DNA from: Agrostemma githago
Lineage: Eukaryota > Streptophyta > Magnoliopsida > Caryophyllales > Caryophyllaceae
Direction of reading: 5' to 3'
Assembly: GCA_958450325.1 (NCBI GenBank)
Contig: OY288243.1
Span: forward strand, 33,656,678-33,720,677
DNA: 64,000 nt
Of the stretch, positions 11,702-22,522 are shown one piece after another. The notes under the pieces were generated by a model. The model did not search any database and was not told where the DNA came from. It saw only the letters and a program-made list of their open reading frames with translations. The translations under genes and the position numbers were made by a program. Numbering within the stretch: the stretch's first letter is position 1; each line of letters opens with the position of its first letter.

Positions 11702-12452
11702 TGATCCGAATGAAGAAGCAACAAACCAAGAGTTCAATGAACTCACACTAGCTCCAAATGGTCCTAGTCCAACCCCCTTAGCCCCTCCTTCAAGTCTAGT
11801 AGTGTGCCTTCTTCAAGTGCTGAACTAGCTCGTGCAAGCACCTACCTGGACCGAATAAAAGAGCAAGAACATACTTTGCTCTAATCTGTTTTACAAGTCA
11901 AATAATCAAGACCATATGGATACATTAACTTGGGTTCACACTCATCAAACCTCTCATGCAAACAAGGGCTGTGCATCGGATTTAGTAGGCTGAATGTGTT
12001 CCCATTGATGCATTGTATCTAAGTGTCTATGTTCTTTTTCTTTGCTTTGTTTGTATCACCCTCTTTAAGAGGCTTGACCATTCTGGTTGGCCTCTCTTTG
12101 GGGACGTTTGTAGGCTATAAATAGCCATCCATTTGATGAATAAAGCATTTAACTTTCATCAAACAAACCTGAGTGAAGCTTTGCTTTTCTTTTTCGTCTT
12201 TGTAGTTCACAAGACAAAGTATTAGAGTTAGTCGCGTTACAAGCTCTATACTCGCTATTTCAATCGAGTGTTTGAATTAGCACCCGCTTTGTTGAGGTAT
12301 AGGTCTATCTCACTTAGCACACTATCCTTGGTTACATTCTATCATCCTTACAACAACTATTCCAATCTGATTTTCGTTGCTTGTTTTTCGTTTATCTCAA
12401 AGTACTATCAATCTCCAAATAACTTGTTCAAAGTTCATTCTAGCTCACATCA
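11702..12452 (+). repeat. Element A 5' LTR
   Basis: Direct repeat of 35160-35903, TG...CA ends. It contains the promoter core TATAAATA at 12116-12123, followed by the transcribed R/U5 part. The Met-type primer site starts 4 bases after its end. Confidence 0.93.
12116..12123 (+). promoter_or_regulatory. TATA box of element A 5' LTR
   Basis: TATAAATA in the context GGCTATAAATAGCC. The same block occurs in the 3' LTR near 35,575. Related LTRs in the window have GGCTATATATAGC at this place. Confidence 0.7.
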
Positions 12453-12456
12453 TTAG

Positions 12457-12468
12457 TGGTATCAGAAC
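12457..12468 (+). other. Element A primer-binding site
   Basis: TGGTATCAGAAC, four bases after the 5' LTR. It differs by one base from TGGTATCAGAGC, the initiator-Met tRNA type found intact in C, D, E and G. Confidence 0.8.
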
Positions 12469-12492
12469 TTTGGTCTTCCTAAGACGTAAGGC

Positions 12493-14702
12493 ATGGCAGG
12501 AGGAGTGAACTTTGACGACCCTAACTTCTTGGAACACCTAAAGAAAGCATTGGAGAACTACCAGCCCATGAATTCTCGTTTCCAAGCAAGAAGAGAGCCG
12601 GTGGACAGAATCAAAGTGAACGAACTCCCTGAGTTCATTGGAGGTACTGATCCTGAAGTTTATTTGGAATGGGAAAGAAACATAGAGAAGCTTTTTGATT
12701 TCAAAGACTTGGAGGACGAGGAGAGGTGCAAGTATGCAATTCTGAAGCTAAGCAAAGGGGCTTCTCTTTGGTATGAAGGGCTGAAAATACAACGCACCAG
12801 GGATGGAAAGGGTAAGATTTCTTCTTGGGAATCCTTGAAACGAAAGCTACGCAAGAGGTATGTTCCAACTACGCATAAGTTATCCTTATACAAAAAAATT
12901 GCTAATCTCGTACAAGGAAGGATGAGTGTTAGCGGGTATATTGAGGAGTTTGAGAACTTGGTATTAATGGGGGAAGTAGAAGAAAACGAAGAGATAAAAA
13001 TGGCTAGGTTCTTACGTGGGTTAAATCGTAGTATTGCTAATACAGTTGATTTATGTCCATACTCTGATTTTGATACTTTGCGTGGGTTATGTTTGAAAAT
13101 TGAGGCACAAGGGAAAACTAAGTATGAGAGTGAGTCTAATAAGAGTCATACCTGGTCACGAAGTGAGGGGAGTAACAAAGCAAATTCGGTTAACACTAAT
13201 CAACCCCTTACCATTAAGAGTAATCCGACTCAACCCACAATTAAGACACCCACTGAAACTAGTTTGTCCAAAGTACGTTGCTTCAAGTGCCAAGGCTTTG
13301 GTCACTATAAAAATGCGTGTCCTAATAAGAGAGTCGTGACCTTGAGAGAAATAATGCCTTTCAGAGATGAGATGTGGGAGGAGGAGCAACGCATAGGGTC
13401 TGTGTTTAATGAGGGAGAAGAAGAAGAGGATGAAGAAAGAGAGGATTATGAACCCCCAACGTATGATACTGTTTTGGTACTACGTACACTCCATGCCAAC
13501 CCCATCCCGCACAACACTGAACAAAGGGATCAACTCTTCCACACTAAATGTCAAGTTAACAACAAATGGTGTAGCTTGATAATTGATGGGGGTAGTTGCA
13601 CAAATGTTGCCTCAACTGAAATGGTAACTAAATTAGGCCTAACCACCACTAGTCACCCTAAACCTTATGCACTACATTGGTTGGACGATGGTAACAAAGT
13701 GAGGGTCACTAAGCAAGTAAGAGTAGGTTTAACCATGGGGTCTTATGTCGATGAGGTTTTATGTGATGTCATTCCTATGGATGCGTGTCATATACTTTTG
13801 GGACGTCCTTGGCAGTTTGATAGGGATGTAGTACACCATGGGAGGAAGAATGAATACGAATTGAGGGATAAGGGAAAGAAAATCGTACTAAAACCCATGA
13901 CACCTCAAGCTGTTCGTGGTATGGCAGCCAACAAAACTAAGAAACCTAACCTCACCATATTTGCTAGTGAGAGTGAAGTAGAACATGCTTTACAAGGGGG
14001 GGAACGTATCTTTGTCATGGTTGCTAGAGAGGAACCCTTAGTAGTTGAGAATGGGCTTGGGGGAAAACCATTTGAGGAATTGTTACATGAGTTTGAGGAC
14101 GTTTTCCCTAAGGAATTACCAGTTGGTTTACCACCTATTCGAGGCATAGAACACCAAATTGACCTCGTTCCAGGAGCAGCCTTGCCAAATAAGGCAGCCT
14201 ATAGGTGTAATCCAGAGGAGACTAAGGAATTGCAAAGACAAATTGATGAATTAATGAGTCGAGGGTATGTACGTGAAAGCCTTAGTTCTTGCGCTGTTCC
14301 AGTCCTTTTAGTACCTAAGAAAGATGGAACTTGGAGAATGTGTGTGGATAGTAGGGCAGTTAACAACATTACCATCAAATATAGATTTCCTATTCCAAGA
14401 TTGGATGATATGTTGGATGAGCTTCATGGGGCTGTGATCTTCTCCAAAATCGATTTGAGAAGTGGGTATCATCAAATTAGAATGAGAGAGGGGGATGAGT
14501 GGAAGACAGCATTCAAGACTAAGCATGGGCTCTATGAATGGACGGTTATGCCATTTGGTCTCACCAACGCTCCAAGCACATTCATGAGGCTAATGAATGA
14601 AGTACTCAAGGCCTATTTAGGTCGATTCATTGTGGTTTATTTGGATGATATCCTTGTTTATAGCAGGTCTTTGGCGGAGCATATGGAGCACTTAAGGCTA
14701 CT
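12493..14702 (+). pseudogene. Element A gag-protease-RT part of polyprotein (cut by element B)
   Basis: ATG at 12493 soon after the primer site. The frame is open through to the insertion of B. Order: Gag capsid-like region; CCHC zinc knuckle near 13,278-13,320 (CFKCQGFGHYKNAC); retropepsin near 13,580 (IIDGGSCTNV) with ILLGRPW downstream; reverse transcriptase from about 14,150 with VPKKDGTWRMC, DLRSGYHQIR, MPFGLTNAPS and the catalytic YLDDILVY box. After 14,702 the frame runs a few codons into B's LTR and stops. The remainder resumes at 33,208. This is a retrotransposon gene acting in virus-like particles, not a host gene. Confidence 0.93.
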
Positions 14703-17232
14703 TGTGGACATGACGTAGGTCCACCCCGACGCGGCCACGCGCGGGTTTGGGTAGGCGAATGAATCTCGTGGTGAGATTGTTCTCGGGTTCGAAATTTAAG
14801 TCAAAATGGAGTCGCCACCGAATTTTGTGGTTATTCGGAACCATACGAGCCCACTCTATGTCGTCATGGGCTATACACAAAGTAAGCCCACTTCAATTTT
14901 AGAGTTCATTGGGCTCGTCCCTTTGCATTGCAATATCGATACCGTTTAAACCGGCTTTCGTATATGGAATGACTCTCGTGCGCCAAGGGTTTCGGACATC
15001 CGGAAACCAAAGGTTCTGAGTAAGGGGTGAGGGTACGTGTTGGGAAGCCCACTAAGGACACCCAACCCCGCCCGCACATGGCGGCCTCTACTAAGACATC
15101 GTTCGTGTTCGTGTGTGCGCGCTAGTAAAACGATTAAATGATATGCAAACAGCGTTTTCGGGCTAAGCATGCGAGTTGTTGATTAACTACGTCATTTAAT
15201 GCATCTAGTATATGGTCGAAATGATTTAGCATGCGAGGCTCATTTATAAAGCGGTAAGCAAGTAAATAAATAAAGCTCGAAAGTAAATAATATACAAGTT
15301 ACACGGGCGGAAATACAACCCGGCCAATTCAAAAATTGCAAACGATATAAAAATGGAATAATAAATAATAAAAAAGTTAGGAACGGACCCATATACAAAC
15401 TAGACCGTGAACCATGTGAATGGACGAACCCCGATTAAATACACATTGCGTTGTGTATTAAACGGAGGACGGAGACATAGGTCCTAAGCATGATGCTAGC
15501 CCGATCCTATGCCTCGATGCCTTGTCCCGACTTATCACGTCGAAAAATCGATCAAAGTCGTTAAGGTGTCGTGATAAGCGTGAGTTTTGAAAAATGGATT
15601 CACGTGATTGGCTTTACACGTGTCGACTAAAAGTCGTAAAAAGACGAGACTTAAATGTTGCATTTAAGCTCTCGGTTTTCTGGGTTACAGGACCCACTCG
15701 GTCGAGTCATGGTCTGACTCGGTCGAGTGTGTCCTCGAAAAGGGGTCTGCCCAGTTTTATGGACGCTACTCGATCGAGTGGCCTACGCACTCGGTCGAGT
15801 AGCCCCTGTACGAGTGTCAACTCGTTTTGCTTTTGGGTTTAAAATCGACGGTTGGTCGAATTAAATACAAATATCGCACGATTTGAATTTAACTTACCTC
15901 CGGTACTATAATCGTGTATATGTACGATTATAATACCGTTGTCGGGACTTTATGAAAACGTTTATATTAGAGAATTTGAATTAGCGACGGAATGCATCCC
16001 TCTACGTCACGACATCAAAACTAACCCTTTCGGGTTATATGATGTCGGTTTTCGTGTCAACGGGTTCCGTACTAATTATAGAAATGGAATTAAATACGTT
16101 CAACTACGACCGATTGCGATCACGTCACGCCCTTGAGTACATTGGGGCGGGGCTCCTCGAAAGGGCTCCACCTCCGTCGTTGCTCGTAAAGGGATTAGAC
16201 GGACTTTAGGCAACATCGTAGTCAAACGGATTTAGAACCGGACTTTGATACTAGTTTATATATAAGTATACGCGGTATAATAAAGTTAGTGACGAGAATG
16301 TAAAAAGTTAGTATACAAAAAAGTAAAATGTTAGAATTATGTTAGAAGTTAGAATTATAATACTAGTATAGATATAATATAAACGATAAAAAACGTAAAT
16401 AAAAGAGTAACAAGGATCGAAATGGGGTTTAGGACACCCTCAACATACATGCTTAGTAGGGACCTCGGAAATGGACTCGTAAATAGTGACGGGACATCGG
16501 AGTATCGAGGATGTATGCAAGTTATGGTGTGTGTGTGTATATATGTGTGTGTTTGTCGGTTTTTCGAGGGACAAGGGACTCGGTTTTTGTGTGTAGTGCT
16601 TAGGCTTACTAAGGCTTGTAATGTGGGTGAATGTAGGTAAAAATGTAGGTAGAATGTGGGTGAAAAAACTGTAGAAAAAGCCTCCCAAATGAGTGAGGGT
16701 CGTGGGATATTTATAGAGTTTACCCCACGACCTAGGGTCACTCGATCGAGTGGCCCTAGTGCACTCGGTCGAGTGCCCTAGAAAATGGGCCTGATCCGGA
16801 AAATGACGCTCCACTCGACCGAGTGGGTCAATCCACTCGATCGAGTGGGTCAAGCAAATCGAGACAAAATAGGAAAGAATTGATTTTGTTGTTTTGATTG
16901 ATTTTTTGAATTTGGATTTGTGCGCCAGCTGAACCTGGCTGATTTATGAGACGGTTTTGTCTTTGACCGGGTTTTGACCCAGTCGCTAAAAGACGGGATT
17001 TATTTTTGGTGTCGGTTTTGGCCCAAATTAGTCTCATTTTGCTCGGAACGGCCCACTGGGCCTGGATTTGAGGTCTGTTTTGTGAGACTATTACTCCGCT
17101 AAAAGTCCATGTCAGATATTATTGATTTCGGGTCCAAATCCGAGTATACTAAGTCACGTTTGCGTCCGATCATCATCGGGTGTTTGTCGGGAACTGCTAT
17201 AGACACTAGCAGGCAAAATGCGGGTGTCTACA
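14703..17232 (-). repeat. Element B 3' LTR
   Basis: Near-identical to 30673-33202. It contains two clusters of paired ACTCG(A/G)TCGAGT-type palindromes (15696, 15717, 15768, 15789 and 16740, 16763, 16813, 16834) and a minus-strand TATA block (TATTTATAG on plus) at 16708-16716. Several ORFs of 60-140 codons in it are repeated in the other LTR and show no gene signature. Confidence 0.95.
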
Positions 17233-17245
17233 GAGCCCCCACTCT
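17233..17245 (-). other. Element B polypurine tract
   Basis: On the minus strand AGAGTGGGGGCTC directly abuts the 3' LTR start, as required for plus-strand DNA priming. Confidence 0.8.
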
Positions 17246-17339
17246 GACTGAGGCTTGGACAAGGCGAAAGTCAGAGTAGCTACCAGGCCAATCGCAGATT
17301 ACGACCTAGCAGCCTTCCGGTCGGGTCGTTTATAGTCCA

Positions 17340-17620
17340 GTAGACTAGCGTGAAGGGCTCGCCAGCCATAAGCAGAGGGTCATATCTGTCCTGGTGATGA
17401 TAGCTCCGTGGGGAGTCGAACTTGCTTCTGAGGGTGTAGGAGTACCCGTATGCTGATACATCATAGCTCTGATTGTAGCATTCTGGGATAAATATTGGCT
17501 CACGTTGGGGAGTGAAGTAATTGCGCGGAGACTTGCTTCTGAAGTCTGGGGTGTACCTGTATGCTGACATATAACAAATTGCATGTAGCACATAGACTAA
17601 ACACCGACTCGTGCTGGGGA
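17340..17620. repeat. Imperfect ~111-bp tandem repeat in element B 3' region
   Basis: GACTTGCTTCTGAAGTCTGG at about 17530 repeats the block at about 17418, followed in both by GTATGCTGA-type sequence. Short tandem repeats between pol and the 3' LTR are known in Tat/Ogre elements. Confidence 0.55.
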
Positions 17621-17803
17621 AAGACTGGATTTTGAAAAGCCGAAAATTTTGGAAGATTTTTTTTTATCACAGGATTTTTAGAAAATTCTAGGAAAGCTCA
17701 GGACAACTTGATTCCTATTCTGGGTTGAGGTCAGGCCTGCACGTGCTGGGGCCCAGTTTGCTAAGGAGGCAAGGTAGTTAGGGTTACAGTTAGGGTTTCC
17801 CAT

Positions 17804-17811
17804 TATAAATA
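17804..17811 (+). promoter_or_regulatory. TATA box for the antisense gene of element B
   Basis: TATAAATA about 90 bases before the ATG at 17903, on the strand opposite to gag-pol. A CT-rich leader lies between. It suggests an independent promoter. Confidence 0.6.
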
Positions 17812-17902
17812 TAGGTCTCCCTGCTTCAGTTTATTGTATCTCAAATCAAAACTCCTTCTCCTCAAAATCTCTTAGTCTTTCGAGGAGGTTCAAATTCCTG
17901 CC

Positions 17903-19740
17903 ATGGGTATCGAACATCTTACTTCGATGCTTTTTGCCTGGTCCCAGCACTTTCGGGACGAGGACGAAATTCAGCTGACCCAAATGGGGATTGTCAGCCT
18001 GTTTCCTCTTCGGCGTCTAGTAACTGATTCACACTTTTTGGACGCCTGTCTGTCGTTTTGGGATACCACCCATCACGTCTTTGCGTTCCCGCGGGGGGAG
18101 ATATGCCCTCTTCCCGAGGAGATCGCAGCCATCGGGGGTTGGAGCCCTGTTGCTCGTCCTGCCATCCCTCCGTTCTACCCGGACCCGAGGAGAAGGCTGA
18201 GGGATTTCCTGGGTCTGTCTCATGCTGAGGCAGATCGAATGGTGCGGGGAGACACTGTTTCCCTCTTTGACTTGGCTGACAAGTTTATGAACAGTCAAGA
18301 TGTAAGGGCTACGCCTTCTCATAGGCGTAGGGCTTTCGCATGCTGCACCGCTATGTTTTTGAGGGGATGATGGATGCTGACTCATGCGTGGGTCAGATTA
18401 GGCTGATCGGAGTGGTTGACCAGATGGAGACTGGTCATAGCCCTGCTTGGCTAGCCACTGGAGAAATCATCATGGGTCTGGATGCTAGGCGACTTGACCC
18501 AACCCGGCAATTGACGGGAAGCACCCTTATTCTGCAGGTATATGTCTCGCGTCTTTTTTTTTTTTTTGCGATTTCTTGAGGTCCGTAAGTCACTCGATCG
18601 AGTGGACCTGTCACTCGATCGAGTGATGCCTGCAAAGTGCTTCTGCCCATCTGTGGAGGGCTTACTCGATCGAGTGGGATGCTTTACTCGATCGAGTGTC
18701 ACACCTGACGAGATTCTGGTTGCTCTTAGGGAGCTTTACTCGATCGAGTCAGATGGCATACTCGATCGAGTGGGCTATAGCGGACCATTCCGTTGCTTAT
18801 GAATTTTGTATATTCTTTGTAGGTTTGGTTGTCGGAACGCCTGTCAATTATAGAGCCTCCTCCGAGCGTTCCCAACTACCGTAGCAGCCAAATCAGTTCA
18901 AGAGGGCGCCGGATAAGCTCGAGTCACCATATAAATCGAGCTTACTGGGATGAGGAATTGGTGTTCCATGGTGGCCCTTTAATCAGGTGGACTGTCGCTT
19001 GGTGGTTCCTTTCTAAGCTGACGGGGTTGGCCAAGAGGGACCAAGCTCGTTACCTTGTGATCCTGTCCCTTGACTGGACAGTTCACATTTACCCGGACCG
19101 CATTCTGAGGCAGTTCGGTTCGTCTCAGCGCATCCCTGAGACTGAAGCCATTATTAGCGTCTCGCTCCAACTGACAGACGTTATGTGCGACACCTGGTTG
19201 CAGAGATGGTTCACTCGTCCTACATGGACTATTCCCAACCCTTGCCAATCCGCTTGGGTTTCTCGGGCTTACGAGAAATGGACTTCCGAGGAGTCTGAAG
19301 AAGCTCGCAAAGCTCTGAAGGTCGATGAGGCCTTCGAACTGGTCCGTCAGGAGACAGCAAAGGAAAATAGGGGATTCTTCGATGAGGGAGAGACCCCTGC
19401 TACCTTAGTCCGATTAGAATCGGGTCTTAAGTCACATACTAAGACTCGAGCTAAAGATGTCGGTGCTAGCGGCACGCGGGGGCGGCTAAGCCCCCAGACT
19501 GATTTGGAACGACGACTTGGGCCAAGGCTGGCGGCCCGGGACCGACTAGGTCCGCGTGACCGGCTCCCTGAGCCCGTGAGGGCCCGACTCGGGCCTATCG
19601 AGGTGGATGAGGACTCGAGTTCCAAGAAACGAGTCCGGGCTAAGGAGGTTCCTGTGGTGATTCGGGAACGCTCTCCTCCGCGTCGTCGTCAGTGGATGGC
19701 CAGGGAGGCCAAGGACAAGGGGAAGGGCAAGATGCCTTAA
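17903..19740 (+). pseudogene. Antisense ORF of element B: plant-mobile-domain protein, two exons, one frameshift
   Basis: Encoded opposite to gag-pol, between integrase and the 3' LTR. Exon 1 is 17903-18537 and exon 2 is 18823-19740. The junction uses CTGCAG|GTATAT and TTTGTAG|GTTTGG and keeps the frame. Exon 1 shows plant-mobile-domain features: LSFWDTTHHVFAFPRGE, then IAAIGGW; after the junction VWLSERL matches the domain's conserved tryptophan segment. A one-base shift between about 18,330 and 18,345 breaks exon 1, since the first frame stops at 18368 while the second continues to the splice site. Exon 2 adds YWDEELVFHGG and an Arg-rich tail (RERSPPRRRQW). The domain is shared by MULE and gypsy elements and by the host genes MAIN/MAIL1; its role in retrotransposons is not established. 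TATA box at 17804; AATAAA at 19884. Confidence 0.75.
18538..18822 (+). repeat. Intron of the antisense gene holding a ~73-bp repeat with paired palindromes
   Basis: Six perfect ACTCGATCGAGT palindromes start at 18592, 18613, 18664, 18686, 18738 and 18760. They form three pairs, 21-22 bases apart within a pair and 72-74 bases from pair to pair. GT-AG borders are good and a long T run follows the donor. Confidence 0.85.
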
Positions 19741-19883
19741 ATACCGAGTCCTTAGCTTTTATTATTTAAATACTATTATTATTTATTTTGGAGTGTCGTG
19801 CATTTTTTGTAATAATTTTTTTTTGAATTCCTGCATTTTGTAAGTTTCCCGAGTTTATCGGGGCTTTTCTTTTTGTGACAATT

Positions 19884-19889
19884 AATAAA
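19884..19889 (+). terminator. Poly(A) signal candidate for the antisense gene
   Basis: AATAAA about 145 bases after the stop codon, in AT-rich sequence between the convergent antisense gene and pol. Confidence 0.45.
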
Positions 19890-20149
19890 AGAAGTTTATT
19901 ATTAAACCGTTCCTGTCTTTTCTTGATTGCACTGGTTGTGCCCTTTTGAGGGGCTGCCTACGTATCCGCGATTAGCAGAATCAAACCAAACGTAGTTCAG
20001 GCTCAGTAAATTTGCAATCTCGAATTACACCAAGACTAATGGTTCAAGATGTTTTGTGAAAGTAGAATAAATAATTCTAGCTCATTGACTTGCTTTTTTT
20101 TGTAAAATAAATGATTTTGATAAAATTTGCTAATGACATTGAGAAATGG

Positions 20150-22465
20150 CTAAGGGTAGTAACGCTTCAGCTGGTCCAGGTTGGTTGGGTTGACGAACTC
20201 ATTCCCGTCCAGGTCCGTCAGCATTACTGCTCCCCCTGATAAGATCTTTTTCACCAGATATGGCCCCGCCCAGCTGGGTTTGAATTTGCCCCTTGGGTCA
20301 ACTGGTAGTAAGGCTCGAACAGACTTAAGGACTAAGTCCCCTTCTTTAATGTTTCTGGGCCTTACTCGTTTGTTGAAGGCCCGTTGGATTCGTTTCTGGT
20401 AGATTTGGATGTTGTTGAGAGCGCGGGACCGTCGTTCGTCTAGTAGAACCAACGAATCGTACCGTGCTCGAACCCAGTCAGCTTCGGGTACTTGACTTTC
20501 TAACAGAATTCTGAGGGACGGTACCTCCAATTCAACTGGTTGGACTGCCTCCATCCCATAAGTTAGGTAATATGGTGTTGCTCCGGTTGCGGTGCGAATT
20601 GATGTCCGGTACCCCCATAGGGCAAAAGGTATTTTGTCGGGCCAGTCCCGATAATTATCAGCCATCTTTTTGAGTATGGTGACAATTGTTTTATTAGCCG
20701 CCTCTACTGCTCCATTCGTTTGGAGACGGTAGGGCGAGGACGTGTGCCTTTGAATCTTGTATTTAGTCAGCAAGGCTGCGGTCTCAGCTTGAAAATGAGT
20801 CCCGTGATCACTGATGAATTCATGCGGGATTCCATATCGACATATTATCTTGTTTTGGATAAATTTGGCGACATGTTTAGCATTGAGGATGCGATATGAT
20901 TCAGCTTCGACCCACTTGGTGAAGTAGTCGATAGCTACTAAAATGAAACAGTGTCCGCCAGTACCGGAGGGATTTACCTTCCCGACTATGTTGATACCCC
21001 ATGTCGAGAACGGCCAAGGCGACGTCATGGTATAGAGCAGAGATGACGGCATATGTTGGACATTGCCGAAGATTTGGCAGTTATGACAATGTTTGACATA
21101 TAACTGGCAGTCGGCTTCCATGGTGTTCCAGTAATACCCGAGCCTCATGATTTTTCGGACCAGCATGTGAGCATTCATATGTGGGCCGTTTTCACCATCA
21201 TGTACTTCAGCCATTACTTTCTCGGCCTTATATTTGCCGACACAAAGGAGAAGAGCCCCCTGTGCCGTCTTTTTGTACAGTTGCCCGTCATCAGTACGGA
21301 TGAACTGGGTGGCTAGCCTCCGTAAGGCTTTCTTGGCTCGACCCTCAGTCCCGGGAGGATATTCTCCATTCGTCAGGTATTTTAATACGGCCTGGTACCA
21401 AGGTTCGGGATCAGTGATCTCGATGTCTTCGATGTCATGGATGTATGCCGGCTCGGATCGTCTTTCGACGCAGATTGGCATACTGATCACGTGGTCGGGA
21501 ATATTCAGTAAAGATGCCAATTTTGAGAGTGCATCTGCAAACTGATTTTCTTCCCGAGGTAGGTATATATACTCCACCTTTTGGAATTGTTTCTTGAGAT
21601 CCCTTACTCGTGCCTGGTAGGCCACGAGATTAGCATTCCGAGTCTTCCATTTTTGGAGTGCTTGGTTAATGACCAAGGATGAGTCGTCATGTACCCGGAG
21701 ATTCGTGATCCCCAGGTTGGCGGCGGCTTGTAGCCCGTAAATGCATGCTTCGTATTCTGCTGCATTATTGGTAACATCAAAGTCCAGTTTGATGGAGACG
21801 GGAGTATGCTCCCCTTTTGGTGAAATTAGAAGGATCCCGACTCCGAACCCTCGAAAATTAGATGCTCCATCAAAGTATAAATCCCATGTTTCGGCATCGG
21901 TATGGAAAATATCTTCGTCGGGGAAGGACTAGGTGTCGGTGTGTTATTCTTCGGTTATCGGGCTGTCAGCGAGGAATTCAGCTACCACCCGTCCCTTAAT
22001 GGCCTTTAATGGCACAAATTTTAGGTCGAACTCTGCCAACATTAGAGTCCATCTAGAAATTCGGCCATTAAGGATGGGCTTTTCGAAGAGGTATTTGATC
22101 GGATCCATCTTTGATAGAACATGGACCTCGTAGCTGAGCATGTAGTGTCGGAGCTTCTTGGTGGCCCAGACTAAAGCCAAACACGTCTTTTCGAGCATGG
22201 TATATTTGCACTCATACTCTAAAAACTTCTTGCTGATGTAATAAATAGCCCGTTCTTCGGAGTCGACTGTCTGAGCCAGCATAGCCCCCATGGCTGTCTC
22301 GGTCGTTGTTAGGTATAACGACAGAGGCAAACCGGGCTGAGGCGGCATTAAGACTGGCGGAGCAGACAAAATTTCTTTGATCTTGTCGAAAGCAGCTTGG
22401 CACTTGCCATCCCATAGTATCCGTTCCTCTATTTTCAGTTTCTTGAAAATCGGTTCACACACCAT
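20150..22465 (-). pseudogene. Element B RNase H, archaeal-type RNase H and integrase (defective)
   Basis: Minus strand. 22465-21944 encodes the end of RT and the RT-linked RNase H (TTTETAMGAMLAQ, YTMLEKTCLALVWA). Stop codons TAA (21944-21946) and TAG (about 21929) then interrupt. The following frame gives an archaeal-type RNase H (WDLYFDGASNFRG, NNAAEYEACIYGL, DDSSLVINQ), the Tat-lineage mark. Integrase follows with an HHCC-type finger (HCHNCQIFG) and core. The first catalytic Asp is Asn (WGINIVG at about 21,000), whereas the second Asp (ISDHGTHF) and the Glu (NGAVEAANK) remain. The C-terminal part (EGDLVLKSVRALLP, FKPSWAGPYLV) is complete to the stop at 20150. Such a product should not integrate DNA by itself. 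Confidence 0.9.
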
Positions 22466-22522
22466 GGTTAGTTTGGAAATGAATCGACTAATATACTGGA
22501 CTTTCCCGAGAAACCCCCTTAT

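Noticed and set aside
15594..16853. Several ORFs of 60-140 codons in the LTR of element B, repeated at 31563-33007
   Set aside because: Both LTR copies carry them, they overlap on opposite strands, and their residues mainly translate the palindromes and microsatellite-like TG runs. No gene signature.
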